Shown piece after piece: positions 45,593 through 52,770 of a stretch of 62,684 nucleotides of DNA (the first letter of the stretch is position 1; each line of letters opens with the position of its first letter). The stretch covers positions 1-62,684 of the forward strand of contig JAUYSB010000077.1 of NCBI GenBank assembly GCA_030696525.1. Direction: 5' to 3'. Both the position numbers and the translations under genes were made by a program. The notes below the pieces were generated by a model. The model was not told where the DNA came from. It saw only the letters and a list, made by a program, of their open reading frames with translations, and ran no database searches. The stretch is from Hydrogenophaga sp. (GTDB taxonomy: Bacteria; Pseudomonadota; Gammaproteobacteria; Burkholderiales; Burkholderiaceae_C).

Positions 45593-46357
45593 ATGAACAG
45601 CCCCAAGCCCCGCCCTGGATTTCCGGCACGCCTGCCTGCGGGTGCGCCTGCGCCGGTGGCGGCACGCCCCCAGGTGGCGGCCAAGCTGGCGCTGCCCGTC
45701 GCCAGTGGCGTGGGCCTGGATTCGCACGCGGTGCGCCAGGCCATGGTGCGCAAGCTCGCCGGCCAGGGCATAGGCCACGCCGAAGTCCTGGCCGCCATGG
45801 GCACGGTGGAGCGCCACCGTTTTGTCGATTCGGCGCTGGTGAACCAGGCCTACGAAGACACCAGCCTGCCCATCGGGCTGGGCCAGACCATTTCCAAGCC
45901 CAACGTGGTGGCCCGCATGCTGGAGCTGCTGTGCCACGGCCGGGGCCTGCCGCTGGGGCGGGTGCTGGAGGTGGGCACCGGCTGTGGTTACCAGGCGGCG
46001 GTGATGAGCCTGCTGGCCAAGGAGGTCTACAGCATCGAACGCCTGCGCGGCCTGCACGAGAAGGCGCGCGAAAACCTGCGCCCGCTGCGCCTGCCCAACC
46101 TGCACCTGCTGCTGGGCGACGGCATGTTGGGCTACGCGCCCGGTGCGCCCTACGCCGGCATCGTGGCGGCGGCTGGTGGCGAGGCCATTCCCACGGCCTG
46201 GACCGACCAGTTGGCCGTGGGCGGGCGCTTGGTGGCGCCGGCGGCCCTGCAACCGGGTCGGCAGCACCTCGTGGTGATCGAAAAAACACTTAACGGTTTG
46301 CAACAAACCGTGCTCGAGCCGGTGCACTTCGTGCCTCTAAAATCCGGGGTTGTTTGA
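45593..46357 (+). CDS. pcm: Protein-L-isoaspartate O-methyltransferase
   Basis: Pcm repairs isoaspartyl damage in aged proteins by S-adenosylmethionine-dependent methylation. The 254-residue product has an Ala/Pro-rich N-terminal extension (about 40 residues). The PCMT fold follows, with LPIGLGQTISKPNVVARML near 92, the SAM motif VLEVGTGCGYQAAVMSLLA near 125 and a late acidic/aromatic segment (DGMLGYAPGAPYAGIVAAAG). The ATG at 45593 overlaps nothing and starts one base after the surE stop. A perfect 19-bp palindrome lies in its last codons, just upstream of a possible nlpD promoter. Confidence 0.92.
   Translation: MNSPKPRPGFPARLPAGAPAPVAARPQVAAKLALPVASGVGLDSHAVRQAMVRKLAGQGIGHAEVLAAMGTVERHRFVDSALVNQAYEDTSLPIGLGQTISKPNVVARMLELLCHGRGLPLGRVLEVGTGCGYQAAVMSLLAKEVYSIERLRGLHEKARENLRPLRLPNLHLLLGDGMLGYAPGAPYAGIVAAAGGEAIPTAWTDQLAVGGRLVAPAALQPGRQHLVVIEKTLNGLQQTVLEPVHFVPLKSGVV
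46293..46311. promoter_or_regulatory. Perfect palindrome near the end of pcm, upstream of nlpD
   Basis: ACGGTTTG-CAA-CAAACCGT is an 8+8 bp perfect repeat. It lies 27 bases upstream of TAAAAT (46338-46343), a candidate -10 for nlpD. It may be an operator for an internal promoter, or an mRNA hairpin separating pcm and nlpD expression. Confidence 0.4.
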
Positions 46358-46409
46358 CGACCGCTGCGCCGCCCTTTTGGCATCGCGCGGCACAGGCGAG
46401 GGAATTTGC

Positions 46410-47270
46410 ATGACAACAGGAACAACGCGGCTTGTGCTGCTGGTGGCGGCTTTGGTTTTGGCCGGTTGCACCACGCAACGGCTGGGCCAGAAGGCGCCGG
46501 TGGTGGACCGCAGCACCAGCCGTGCGCCCGCCACCACAGCCCCCGCCGACGGTGTGGCGGCAGTGCCCGTGGTGCCGCCGCTGCCCGGTGCCGAAAACGC
46601 CGGCAAGCCGGGCTACTTCACCGTGCGCCCTGGCGACACGCTGATCCGCATCGGCCTGGAAACCGGCCAGAACTGGCGCGACATCCAGACCTGGAACCAG
46701 CTGACCAACCCCAACCTGATCGAAGTGGGCCAGGTGCTGCGCGTGGCGCCGCCCGGCGTGGACCCCAGCCAGCCGGCTGCCGCCCCGGTGAGTTCGGGCA
46801 CCGTGGCCGCCCGCCCGCTGAACGCGCCCGCACCGGTGGCAGCGGCCCCCGCCGCAGTCACGCCTGCGCCGGCCGCTGCACCCGCCGCCGCACCATCGGC
46901 CGACGACATCGCCTTTGTCTGGCCGGTGGCCGGTGCCGTGATCGAAACCTTCGACGAGGTCAAGAACAAGGGCCTGGACATCACCGGCAAGATGGGCGAC
47001 CCGGTGTTGGCCGCCGCCGACGGCCGCGTGGTCTACGCCGGCGCCGGCCTGCGCGGCTACGGTAACCTCATCATCCTCAAGCACAACAACACCTACCTGA
47101 CCGCCTACGCCCACAACCAGAACCTGCTGGTGCGCGAGGACCAGGCCGTCAAACAAGGCCAGAAGATTGCCGAAATGGGCAGCAGCGACGCCGACCGCGT
47201 GAAGCTGCACTTCGAGGTGCGCCGCCAGGGCAAGCCGGTCGATCCGCTCAAGCACCTGCCGTCGCGTTGA
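46410..47270 (+). CDS. nlpD: NlpD-like lipoprotein: LysM plus degenerate M23 (LytM) domain
   Basis: The 286-residue outer-membrane lipoprotein has the lipobox LVLAGC (Cys near 20), a LysM domain ([18 protein letters not shown] near 70-115), a Pro/Ala linker and a C-terminal M23 domain (about 170-286). As in E. coli NlpD, the first zinc histidine position reads KGLDI and the HxH is lost. It is therefore probably an activator of cell-wall amidases (AmiC type) in daughter-cell separation, not an endopeptidase. The start at 46410 gives a standard lipoprotein signal. Position after surE-pcm is conserved, but rpoS, the usual next gene, is missing. Confidence 0.92.
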   Translation: MTTGTTRLVLLVAALVLAGCTTQRLGQKAPVVDRSTSRAPATTAPADGVAAVPVVPPLPGAENAGKPGYFTVRPGDTLIRIGLETGQNWRDIQTWNQLTNPNLIEVGQVLRVAPPGVDPSQPAAAPVSSGTVAARPLNAPAPVAAAPAAVTPAPAAAPAAAPSADDIAFVWPVAGAVIETFDEVKNKGLDITGKMGDPVLAAADGRVVYAGAGLRGYGNLIILKHNNTYLTAYAHNQNLLVREDQAVKQGQKIAEMGSSDADRVKLHFEVRRQGKPVDPLKHLPSR

Positions 47271-47278
47271 AGGGCGCC

Positions 47279-47305
47279 CAGGCCGGCGGGGGGGGCGCCG
47301 GCCTG
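47279..47305. terminator. GC hairpin with G8 loop between nlpD and rlmD
   Basis: CAGGCCGGC and GCCGGCCTG (9 bp, perfect) enclose a loop of eight G and a C. No T-run follows, so it may act only weakly as a terminator. It abuts the GACAAT element of rlmD. Confidence 0.4.
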
Positions 47306-47319
47306 AGACAATCGGGGCC

Positions 47320-48789
47320 ATGAGTCATCTGCCCCTTCCCGAATCCGAAACCCCGTCTGATACCGCCCCCAGCGGCCTGCCTGCCGGCTGGCTGCGCGTT
47401 GACGCGCTCGACATCGAAGCCCAGGGCGTGGCCCGGCGCGATGATGGCAAGGTCATCTTCATCGAGGGCGCGCTGCCAGGCGAACTGGTCAGCGCCAGCA
47501 CCCACCGCAAAAAGAACAACTGGGAGCAGGCCACGCTGACGGCCTTGCACACCACGTCGTCGCAGCGTGTCACACCCGGCTGCCCCCACTTTGGCCTGCA
47601 TGCCGGGGCTTGTGGCGGCTGCAAGATGCAGCACCTGCACGTGGGCGCGCAGGTGGCCATCAAGCAGCGCGTGCTGGAGGACAACCTCTGGCACCTGGCC
47701 AAGGTGAAAGCCGAGATGGTGCTGCGCCCCATCGAAGGCCCGGCCTGGGGCTACCGCTGGCGTGCCCGGCTGTCGGTGCGCTATGTGGCCAAAAAAGGCA
47801 CGGTGCTGGTGGGTTTCCACGAACGCAAAAGCCGCTACGTGGCCGACATGGGCGAATGCCATGTGTTGCCGCCCCACGTGAGTGCCTTGTTGCCGCGCCT
47901 GCGCGAGCTGATCGGCAGCCTGGCCGCGCGCGACACCTGCCCCCAGATCGAGCTGGCCTGCGGCGACCACACCACCGCCCTGGTGCTGCGCCACCTGGAA
48001 CCGCTGAGCGACGGCGACTTGCAAAAGTTGCGTGACTTTGCCGCCACCCACGCCGAACACGGGCTGCAGTGGTGGCTGCAGCCCAAAGGCCCGGACACGG
48101 TGCACCTGTTGGACCCGGCGCCCGAAGGCCGGCAGCTGTCCTATGCGCTGCCCGAGTTTGGTGTGGTCATGCCTTTCAAACCGACCGACTTCACCCAGGT
48201 CAACCCGCACATCAACCGCGTGCTGGTGGGCCGCGCGCTGCGCCTGCTGGATGTTCAGCGAACCGAACGCGTGATCGACTGGTTTTGTGGTCTGGGCAAC
48301 TTCACCCTGCCGCTGGCCACCCAGGCCGGCGAGGTGCTGGGCATTGAAGGCAGCGACACGCTGGTGCAGCGCGCCACCGACAACGCCGCGCGCAACCGCG
48401 CCGCCTCACCCCAGCGGCACTGGGCGCCCACCCGTTTTGTGGCGCGCAATTTGTTCGAGATGACGCCTGCCATGTTGGTGGCCGACGGCGCGGCCGACAA
48501 GTGGCTGGTGGACCCGCCGCGCGAAGGTGCGTTTGCGCTGGCCAAGGCGCTGGCCGACCTGCACCAGCAGTCGCTGGGCCAAGCCGAGCCGGGCACCGAG
48601 GTGGCTTTGAACGGCTGGACACCGCCACAACGCATCGTCTACGTGAGCTGCAACCCGGCCACGCTGGCGCGCGACGCCGGTTTGCTCGTGCACCAGGCCG
48701 GATACCGCTGCACCGCAGCCGGTGCGGTCAACATGTTCCCGCACACGGCCCATGTGGAAAGTGTGGCGGTGTTCGAGCGGGCGGTCTGA
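47320..48789 (+). CDS. rlmD: 23S rRNA (uracil-1939-C5)-methyltransferase
   Basis: This 489-residue RumA-type methyltransferase is SAM-dependent. An N-terminal TRAM domain (residues about 20-85) is followed by an iron-sulfur cluster motif ([19 protein letters not shown] near 88-106). A C-terminal catalytic domain holds the SAM motif [14 protein letters not shown] near 320 and the nucleophile segment [12 protein letters not shown] near 444. It is longer than E. coli RlmD (433). GACAAT ends 7 bases before the ATG. It occupies the place usually held by rpoS after nlpD. Confidence 0.94.
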   Translation: MSHLPLPESETPSDTAPSGLPAGWLRVDALDIEAQGVARRDDGKVIFIEGALPGELVSASTHRKKNNWEQATLTALHTTSSQRVTPGCPHFGLHAGACGGCKMQHLHVGAQVAIKQRVLEDNLWHLAKVKAEMVLRPIEGPAWGYRWRARLSVRYVAKKGTVLVGFHERKSRYVADMGECHVLPPHVSALLPRLRELIGSLAARDTCPQIELACGDHTTALVLRHLEPLSDGDLQKLRDFAATHAEHGLQWWLQPKGPDTVHLLDPAPEGRQLSYALPEFGVVMPFKPTDFTQVNPHINRVLVGRALRLLDVQRTERVIDWFCGLGNFTLPLATQAGEVLGIEGSDTLVQRATDNAARNRAASPQRHWAPTRFVARNLFEMTPAMLVADGAADKWLVDPPREGAFALAKALADLHQQSLGQAEPGTEVALNGWTPPQRIVYVSCNPATLARDAGLLVHQAGYRCTAAGAVNMFPHTAHVESVAVFERAV

Positions 48790-48799
48790 AAAAACAGGC

Positions 48800-49354
48800 T
48801 CAGTTGCTGCGCTGAGCCGGCGCGGTGGCGGGGCGCGTGCTGCCCGAACTGCCCGAATTGCCCGTGCTGCCGCCTGCCGGCCGAGTGGGCGTGGACACCA
48901 CGCCCGGCGCCGGCAACACCGGTTTGATGGACGGGATGGCACCTGCCGAGGTCGGGCGCACGGCAGAGGCCGCGGCGCTGCTGCCGGCGCGCGCGTTTTG
49001 TGTGCCGCCCTTGCCCGCCGGCTCGCCGTCTGCGGTTTCGTCGATCATGGCCGGCTTGGCCTTGGGCGGCATCGACGCAATCTTGTTCTCGCGCATGTAC
49101 TCGTCCATCTCTCGCCAGCCCGCAAACACCGCCGCCTTGCTGGCGCGGCTGTTGTTCTGGTAGCACTCTTCGATGCTGCGCTCGGCATGCCGGCAACCGC
49201 TGCCAATGGCCTTGCCTTCGGCCTCTTTCTGCTCGGCGAGCTGGGCAGCGGTTTCAATGCCCAGGATGCCCATGATGTCGCAGCCGCCCAGCGCCAGCAC
49301 CAGGGGCAGGGCGGCCCAGCGCAGGCGAAAAAACGGACTCGACGAGGTGTTCAT
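48800..49354 (-). CDS. Hypothetical lipoprotein
   Basis: The 184-residue product is not recognised as a named family. It has a lipobox LALGGC (Cys near residue 25) and a short conserved-looking helical region (EKEAEGKAIGSGCRHAERSIEECYQNNSR, then KAAVFAGWREMDEYMRENKI, about residues 42-92). That region contains two extra cysteines that could pair. A low-complexity Ala/Pro/Ser/Gly/Thr tail of about 85 residues follows. The tail suggests a surface or periplasm-spanning linker. It lies downstream of, and convergent with, rlmD. Confidence 0.72.
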   Translation of the reverse strand: MNTSSSPFFRLRWAALPLVLALGGCDIMGILGIETAAQLAEQKEAEGKAIGSGCRHAERSIEECYQNNSRASKAAVFAGWREMDEYMRENKIASMPPKAKPAMIDETADGEPAGKGGTQNARAGSSAAASAVRPTSAGAIPSIKPVLPAPGVVSTPTRPAGGSTGNSGSSGSTRPATAPAQRSN

Positions 49355-49401
49355 GGATCTATTGTCGGCCGACCCGGCATGAAACTTAAAGAAATTTCAA
49401 A

Positions 49402-49426
49402 TGAAAAAGGGGCCCGCAGGCCCCTT
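49402..49426 (-). terminator. Terminator after the Bax-inhibitor-1 gene
   Basis: On the minus strand AAGGGGCC-TGCG-GGCCCCTT, an 8-bp stem, is followed by TTTCAT. It lies 23 bases past the stop of the BI-1 gene and separates it from the lipoprotein gene. Confidence 0.8.
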
Positions 49427-49448
49427 GAGACGCATTGTTTGCGCCAGA

Positions 49449-50141
49449 TCAGTCACGCTCGCCGCCAAAAATCCCCAGCAGCGCCAACAGGCTTTGGAAG
49501 ATGTTGAACACGCTCAGGTACAGGCCCAGGGTGGCGCTGATGTAGTTGGTCTCGCCGCCATCGACGATGCGCTTGAGGTCGTACAGCAGGAAGCCGCTGA
49601 ACACGATGATGGCCATCACGCTCAGAACGGCCATGCCCACCGGGCTGCCAACAAACACGTTGATGATGCCGCCGATCAGGATGCCGATGGCGCCGATGAA
49701 GAGCCACTTGCCCATGCCCGACAGGTCGCGCTTGATGACGCTGGACAGACTGGCCATGACCAGGAAGATGCCGGCCGTGCCGCCAAAGGCGGTCATGATC
49801 AGGTCGCTGCCGTTCTTGAAGCCCAGCACCTGCGCCAGCAGGCGCGAGAGCATCAGGCCCATGAAGAAGGTGAAGGCCAGCAGCACCGGCACACCGGCGG
49901 CCGAATTTTTGGTCTTCTCGATCGCGTACATGAAGCCGAAGGCGCCGCCCAGGAACACGATCAGGCCCATGAAGCCGGTGAGGCCTGCGGTGATGCCGGT
50001 GGAGACGCCGACCCAGGCGCCCAGCACGGTGGGCAGCATGGACAAGGCCAGCAGCCAATAGGTGTTGCGCATGACGCGGTTGCGCTGTTCGGCGCTGACC
50101 ACGCCGCCGTAGCCGTCGTAAGTCTGGGTGTTGAGGTTCAT
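49449..50141 (-). CDS. Bax inhibitor-1 / YccA family membrane protein
   Basis: The 230-residue inner-membrane protein has seven predicted helices and a short polar N-terminus. The family pattern is visible in YAIEKTKNSAAGVPVLLAFTFFMGL and at the C-terminal end in VFSGFLLYDLKRIVDGGE, where the conserved aspartates of the BI-1 ion-channel/pH sensor lie. YccA-type members modulate the FtsH protease. The start at 50141 (MNLNTQTYDGYGG) is preferred over an in-frame upstream codon. It is monocistronic, with a terminator downstream. Confidence 0.9.
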   Translation of the reverse strand: MNLNTQTYDGYGGVVSAEQRNRVMRNTYWLLALSMLPTVLGAWVGVSTGITAGLTGFMGLIVFLGGAFGFMYAIEKTKNSAAGVPVLLAFTFFMGLMLSRLLAQVLGFKNGSDLIMTAFGGTAGIFLVMASLSSVIKRDLSGMGKWLFIGAIGILIGGIINVFVGSPVGMAVLSVMAIIVFSGFLLYDLKRIVDGGETNYISATLGLYLSVFNIFQSLLALLGIFGGERD

Positions 50142-50195
50142 GGTGTCGCTCCTGTGGTTCAAATGGGGCGGCTGCCCGGAAAAAACAAGCTCAAG

Positions 50196-50255
50196 CTTGC
50201 GTATCGCAAGTTTGGGCGCATTTTAGGTTGTCGTGTGGTCAAGGGTGAATTGACC
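50196..50255. promoter_or_regulatory. Two inverted repeats between the BI-1 and GlcG-like genes
   Basis: CTTGCG-TAT-CGCAAG (50196-50210) and GGTCAA-GGGTGAA-TTGACC (50237-50255) are both perfect. They lie in the 200-bp divergent promoter region. They are candidate operators for either gene; no regulator is known. Confidence 0.3.
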
Positions 50256-50341
50256 CCAATCGCCGGAATGACGCCCGAACCTGCCGTCCGCTGCGGTTAA
50301 GCTTGTTGCCTTCCACAGACCCTCCCCCGCAGGAAAAGTTC

Positions 50342-50749
50342 ATGAAAAACAAAGCCGTACTCGAATTGGCCGACGTCAAGGCCATCGCCGCCGCCGCAGA
50401 AGCCGAAGCCCTGAAGAACAACTGGGCCGTCACCATCGCCATCGTGGACGACGGCGGCCACCTGCTGTGGCTGCAGCGCCTGGACGGCGCACCCGCCATC
50501 TCGGCCCACATCGGCCCCGCCAAGGCCCACACGGCCGCCCTGGGCCGCCGTGAGAGCAAGGTCTACGAAGACGTGATCAACCAGGGCCGCACCTCCTTCC
50601 TGAGCGCACCCACCGTTCACGGCATGCTCGAAGGCGGCGTGCCGGTGATGAAGGACGGCCAGTGCATCGGCGCCGTGGGCGTGAGCGGCGTCAAGTCCAA
50701 CGAAGACGCGCAGATCGCGCGCGCCGGCATCGCGGCCATCGGCCTCTGA
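50342..50749 (+). CDS. GlcG/HbpS family heme-binding-like protein
   Basis: The 135-residue protein is of the GlcG/HbpS (DUF336) family. It has VTIAIVDDGGHLLWLQRLDGAP near 30-50, a SKVYEDVINQGRTSFL middle and a GGVPVMKDGQCIGAVGVSG end. Members bind heme in some actinobacteria or accompany glycolate and diol metabolism; here it stands alone, so the function is open. The start at 50342 (MKNKAVLELADV) follows a weak GGAAAAG ribosome site. A strong bidirectional terminator follows. Confidence 0.85.
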   Translation: MKNKAVLELADVKAIAAAAEAEALKNNWAVTIAIVDDGGHLLWLQRLDGAPAISAHIGPAKAHTAALGRRESKVYEDVINQGRTSFLSAPTVHGMLEGGVPVMKDGQCIGAVGVSGVKSNEDAQIARAGIAAIGL

Positions 50750-50763
50750 TTCGCCCAACCCAC

Positions 50764-50802
50764 AAAAAAGCCGCCCTGGCAGCGATGCCGGGCGGCTTTT
50801 TT
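50764..50802. terminator. Bidirectional terminator between the GlcG-like and Bug genes
   Basis: AAAAAAGCCGCCC and GGGCGGCTTTTTT form a 13-bp perfect stem with A/T ends on both sides and a 13-nt loop. It serves both convergent genes. Confidence 0.9.
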
Positions 50803-50818
50803 GCGTTTGTCTGGCGGG

Positions 50819-51796
50819 TCAGTCCAGCGTGATCTTCTGCGCCTTGATGAGTTGGTGCCAGCGCACGGTCTCGGTTTTGATCAGGTCGGCGTACTGCTGC
50901 GGCGTGCTGCCCACGGGCTCGATGCCGAAGTCGATCAGCTTCTGCTTCACCGCCGGCTGGTTGATGGCCGTGGCGATCTGCTTTTGCAGCGCGTTCACCA
51001 CCTCGGTCGGGGTGCCGGCCGGTGCCACCACGCCCACCTGGGCCGAGGCTTCGACCTTGGCCAAGCCGAGTTCGGCGAAGGTGGGCACATCGGGCAACTG
51101 GGGCAGGCGCGTGGGGTTGGCCACCGCAAGGGGGCGGATCTTGCCGCCCTTGATGAAGCCGGCGCCGGCCGCCATGTCCACCATCATGGCCGGGATCTGG
51201 CCGCCGGCCAGGTCGGCCAGCGCGGGCGCGGCGCCACGGTAGGGGATGTGCACCATGTGCAGGCCGGCATTCACTTTGAGCAACTCCATGGCCAGGTGGT
51301 GCGGGCTGCCGGCACCGGCCGAGCCAAAACTCACGCTGCCCGGGCGGGCCTTGGCCTTGGCGATGAAGTCCTTGGCGTCCTTGGCATCCGAACCCGGGCC
51401 GGCCACCAGAATCATGGGGAATTTGCCCATCAGGGTGACGGGCAGCAGGTCTTTTTCTGGGCTGTAGGACAGCTTGGCGTACAGAGCCGAGTTGAACACC
51501 ATGGTGCCGTTGTCGGCCGACAGGATGGTGTGGCCGTCGGCCACTGAGCGGGCCACGTCCGACGCCGCGATGGCGGTGTTGCCGCCGGGTTTGTTGTCCA
51601 CCACCACCGGCTGGCCGATCTGGGTCGAAAGCTGCTGCCCGATGGTGCGGGCCAGGAAGTCGGAACCGCCGCCGGCTGGGTAGGGCACGACCCAGCGGAT
51701 GGATTTGGCCGGGTAGCTTTGGGCCATGGCCAGGCCGCTGCCGGTGCTGAGGACCAGGGCGGCCAGCAGGCCGGTGGCGTGACGTCGATTGAGCAT
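50819..51796 (-). CDS. Bug-family periplasmic solute receptor (tripartite tricarboxylate transporter type)
   Basis: This 325-residue substrate-binding protein has a signal peptide (cleavage after AMA, near residue 26). Bug-family landmarks are IRWVVPYPAGGGSDFLARTIGQQLS near 33, GSAGAGSPHHLAMELLK near 155 and PYRGAAPALADLAGGQ near 182. Bug proteins bind carboxylated compounds for TctAB permeases; no tctAB is nearby, so it is an orphan receptor. It is divergent from the IclR regulator. Its -35/spacer region holds the same palindrome found before the P450 gene, suggesting a shared regulon. Confidence 0.9.
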   Translation of the reverse strand: MLNRRHATGLLAALVLSTGSGLAMAQSYPAKSIRWVVPYPAGGGSDFLARTIGQQLSTQIGQPVVVDNKPGGNTAIAASDVARSVADGHTILSADNGTMVFNSALYAKLSYSPEKDLLPVTLMGKFPMILVAGPGSDAKDAKDFIAKAKARPGSVSFGSAGAGSPHHLAMELLKVNAGLHMVHIPYRGAAPALADLAGGQIPAMMVDMAAGAGFIKGGKIRPLAVANPTRLPQLPDVPTFAELGLAKVEASAQVGVVAPAGTPTEVVNALQKQIATAINQPAVKQKLIDFGIEPVGSTPQQYADLIKTETVRWHQLIKAQKITLD

Positions 51797-51829
51797 GGGG
51801 AGGTCTCCTGATGTGGACGGAAAAACGCG

Positions 51830-51865
51830 ATTATGCAATGATATTACGCAATGCGTAAATATGAT
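51830..51865. promoter_or_regulatory. Operator and divergent promoters between the Bug and iclR genes
   Basis: The perfect palindrome TTACGCA-A-TGCGTAA (51844-51858) overlaps the -35 and spacer of a minus-strand promoter for the Bug gene (TTACGC, 17 bp, CATAAT at 51835-51830). It lies just upstream of TATGAT (51860-51865), a possible -10 for iclR. An extra half-site-like TTATGCAATG (51831-51840) precedes it. Confidence 0.6.
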
Positions 51866-51903
51866 GCCCGTGTAAAACCCCGTTGAGCATCCACAATCCG
51901 ACC

Positions 51904-52695
51904 ATGTCCGAGCCCGCCAACAACCGCCGCCAACGCGTCCAGTCCGCCGAAACCGGCATGTCCGTCCTCAAGGCACTGGCCCGGCTGGGCGGCGACGCCA
52001 GCCTGACCGCCATCGCCGCCGCCGTGGACGAAAACGCCGCCAAGGTGCACCGCTATTTGCTCAGCCTGATCCAGGAAGGCATGGTGACGCAGCACACCGC
52101 CACCCAGCATTACCAGCTCGGGCCGGAGTCGGTGCGCATCGGTCTGGCGGCCTTGCGCCAGTGCGACCCGGTGCGCATGGGCGAGGTGGCGCTGCTGCGC
52201 CTGCGCGAGTCGCTGCAGGTGACGTGTTTCATCGCGGTCATCGGCAACCTCGGCCCCACGGTCTTGCGCATCGAGGAACCTTCGTTGCCGGTGACGGTGA
52301 ACATCCGCGCCGGGTCGGTGCTGCCCTGGATGTGGTCGGCCTCGGGGCAGGCCTTTCTGGCGTTCTCTGACGACGTCGACATTCGCGCCAAGGCGCGGGC
52401 GGAGTTCGATGCGGGCAATGACGAACAGCGATCCATGCTGGCCGGGCCCGACCCGGTGGCGCGCCTGTGCCGCCAGGTGAAAGACCAGGGTTGTGCCATC
52501 GTCAACGACACCTTGCTGCGGGGCATCAGCGCGGTCGCCGCGCCCATTTTTGACGCGCGTGGCCATGTGGTGGCGGTGCTGACCGCGCTGGGCGCGAGCA
52601 ACGGTTTTGACGCCCGGCCGGGTGGCAAGGTGTGCCCGCAGGTGATGCGGGAGGCCGCGACCATCAGCCACGCCATGGGTTTTGGCCCGGGGTGA
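51904..52695 (+). CDS. IclR-family transcriptional regulator
   Basis: The 263-residue regulator has an N-terminal winged helix-turn-helix (residues about 15-75: SAETGMSVLKALARLGGDASLTAIAAAVDEN onward) and a C-terminal IclR effector domain (about 90-255). The effector domain contains the SGQAFLAF and GISAVAAPIFDARG segments. The start at 51904 (MSEPANNRRQR) is chosen over a TTG 21 bases upstream. It sits between a divergent Bug receptor and a downstream P450, and both flanking promoters carry the same palindrome. It is therefore the obvious candidate to bind them and sense the P450 substrate. Confidence 0.9.
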   Translation: MSEPANNRRQRVQSAETGMSVLKALARLGGDASLTAIAAAVDENAAKVHRYLLSLIQEGMVTQHTATQHYQLGPESVRIGLAALRQCDPVRMGEVALLRLRESLQVTCFIAVIGNLGPTVLRIEEPSLPVTVNIRAGSVLPWMWSASGQAFLAFSDDVDIRAKARAEFDAGNDEQRSMLAGPDPVARLCRQVKDQGCAIVNDTLLRGISAVAAPIFDARGHVVAVLTALGASNGFDARPGGKVCPQVMREAATISHAMGFGPG

Positions 52696-52711
52696 ACGGT
52701 GGCCGGCGGGC

Positions 52712-52740
52712 TTGTGAAATTACGCATTGCGTAATAAGAT
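52712..52740 (+). promoter_or_regulatory. P450 promoter with IclR-type operator in the spacer
   Basis: TTGTGA and TAAGAT are 17 bp apart, and the perfect palindrome ATTACGCA-T-TGCGTAAT (52719-52735) fills the spacer. The core is identical to the site at 51844-51858. The start of transcription would be near 52747, 24 bases before the P450 ATG. Repression by the adjacent IclR protein is inferred. Confidence 0.7.
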
Positions 52741-52770
52741 TATGAAATTCACCGTTGTCCACCGCTCGCC

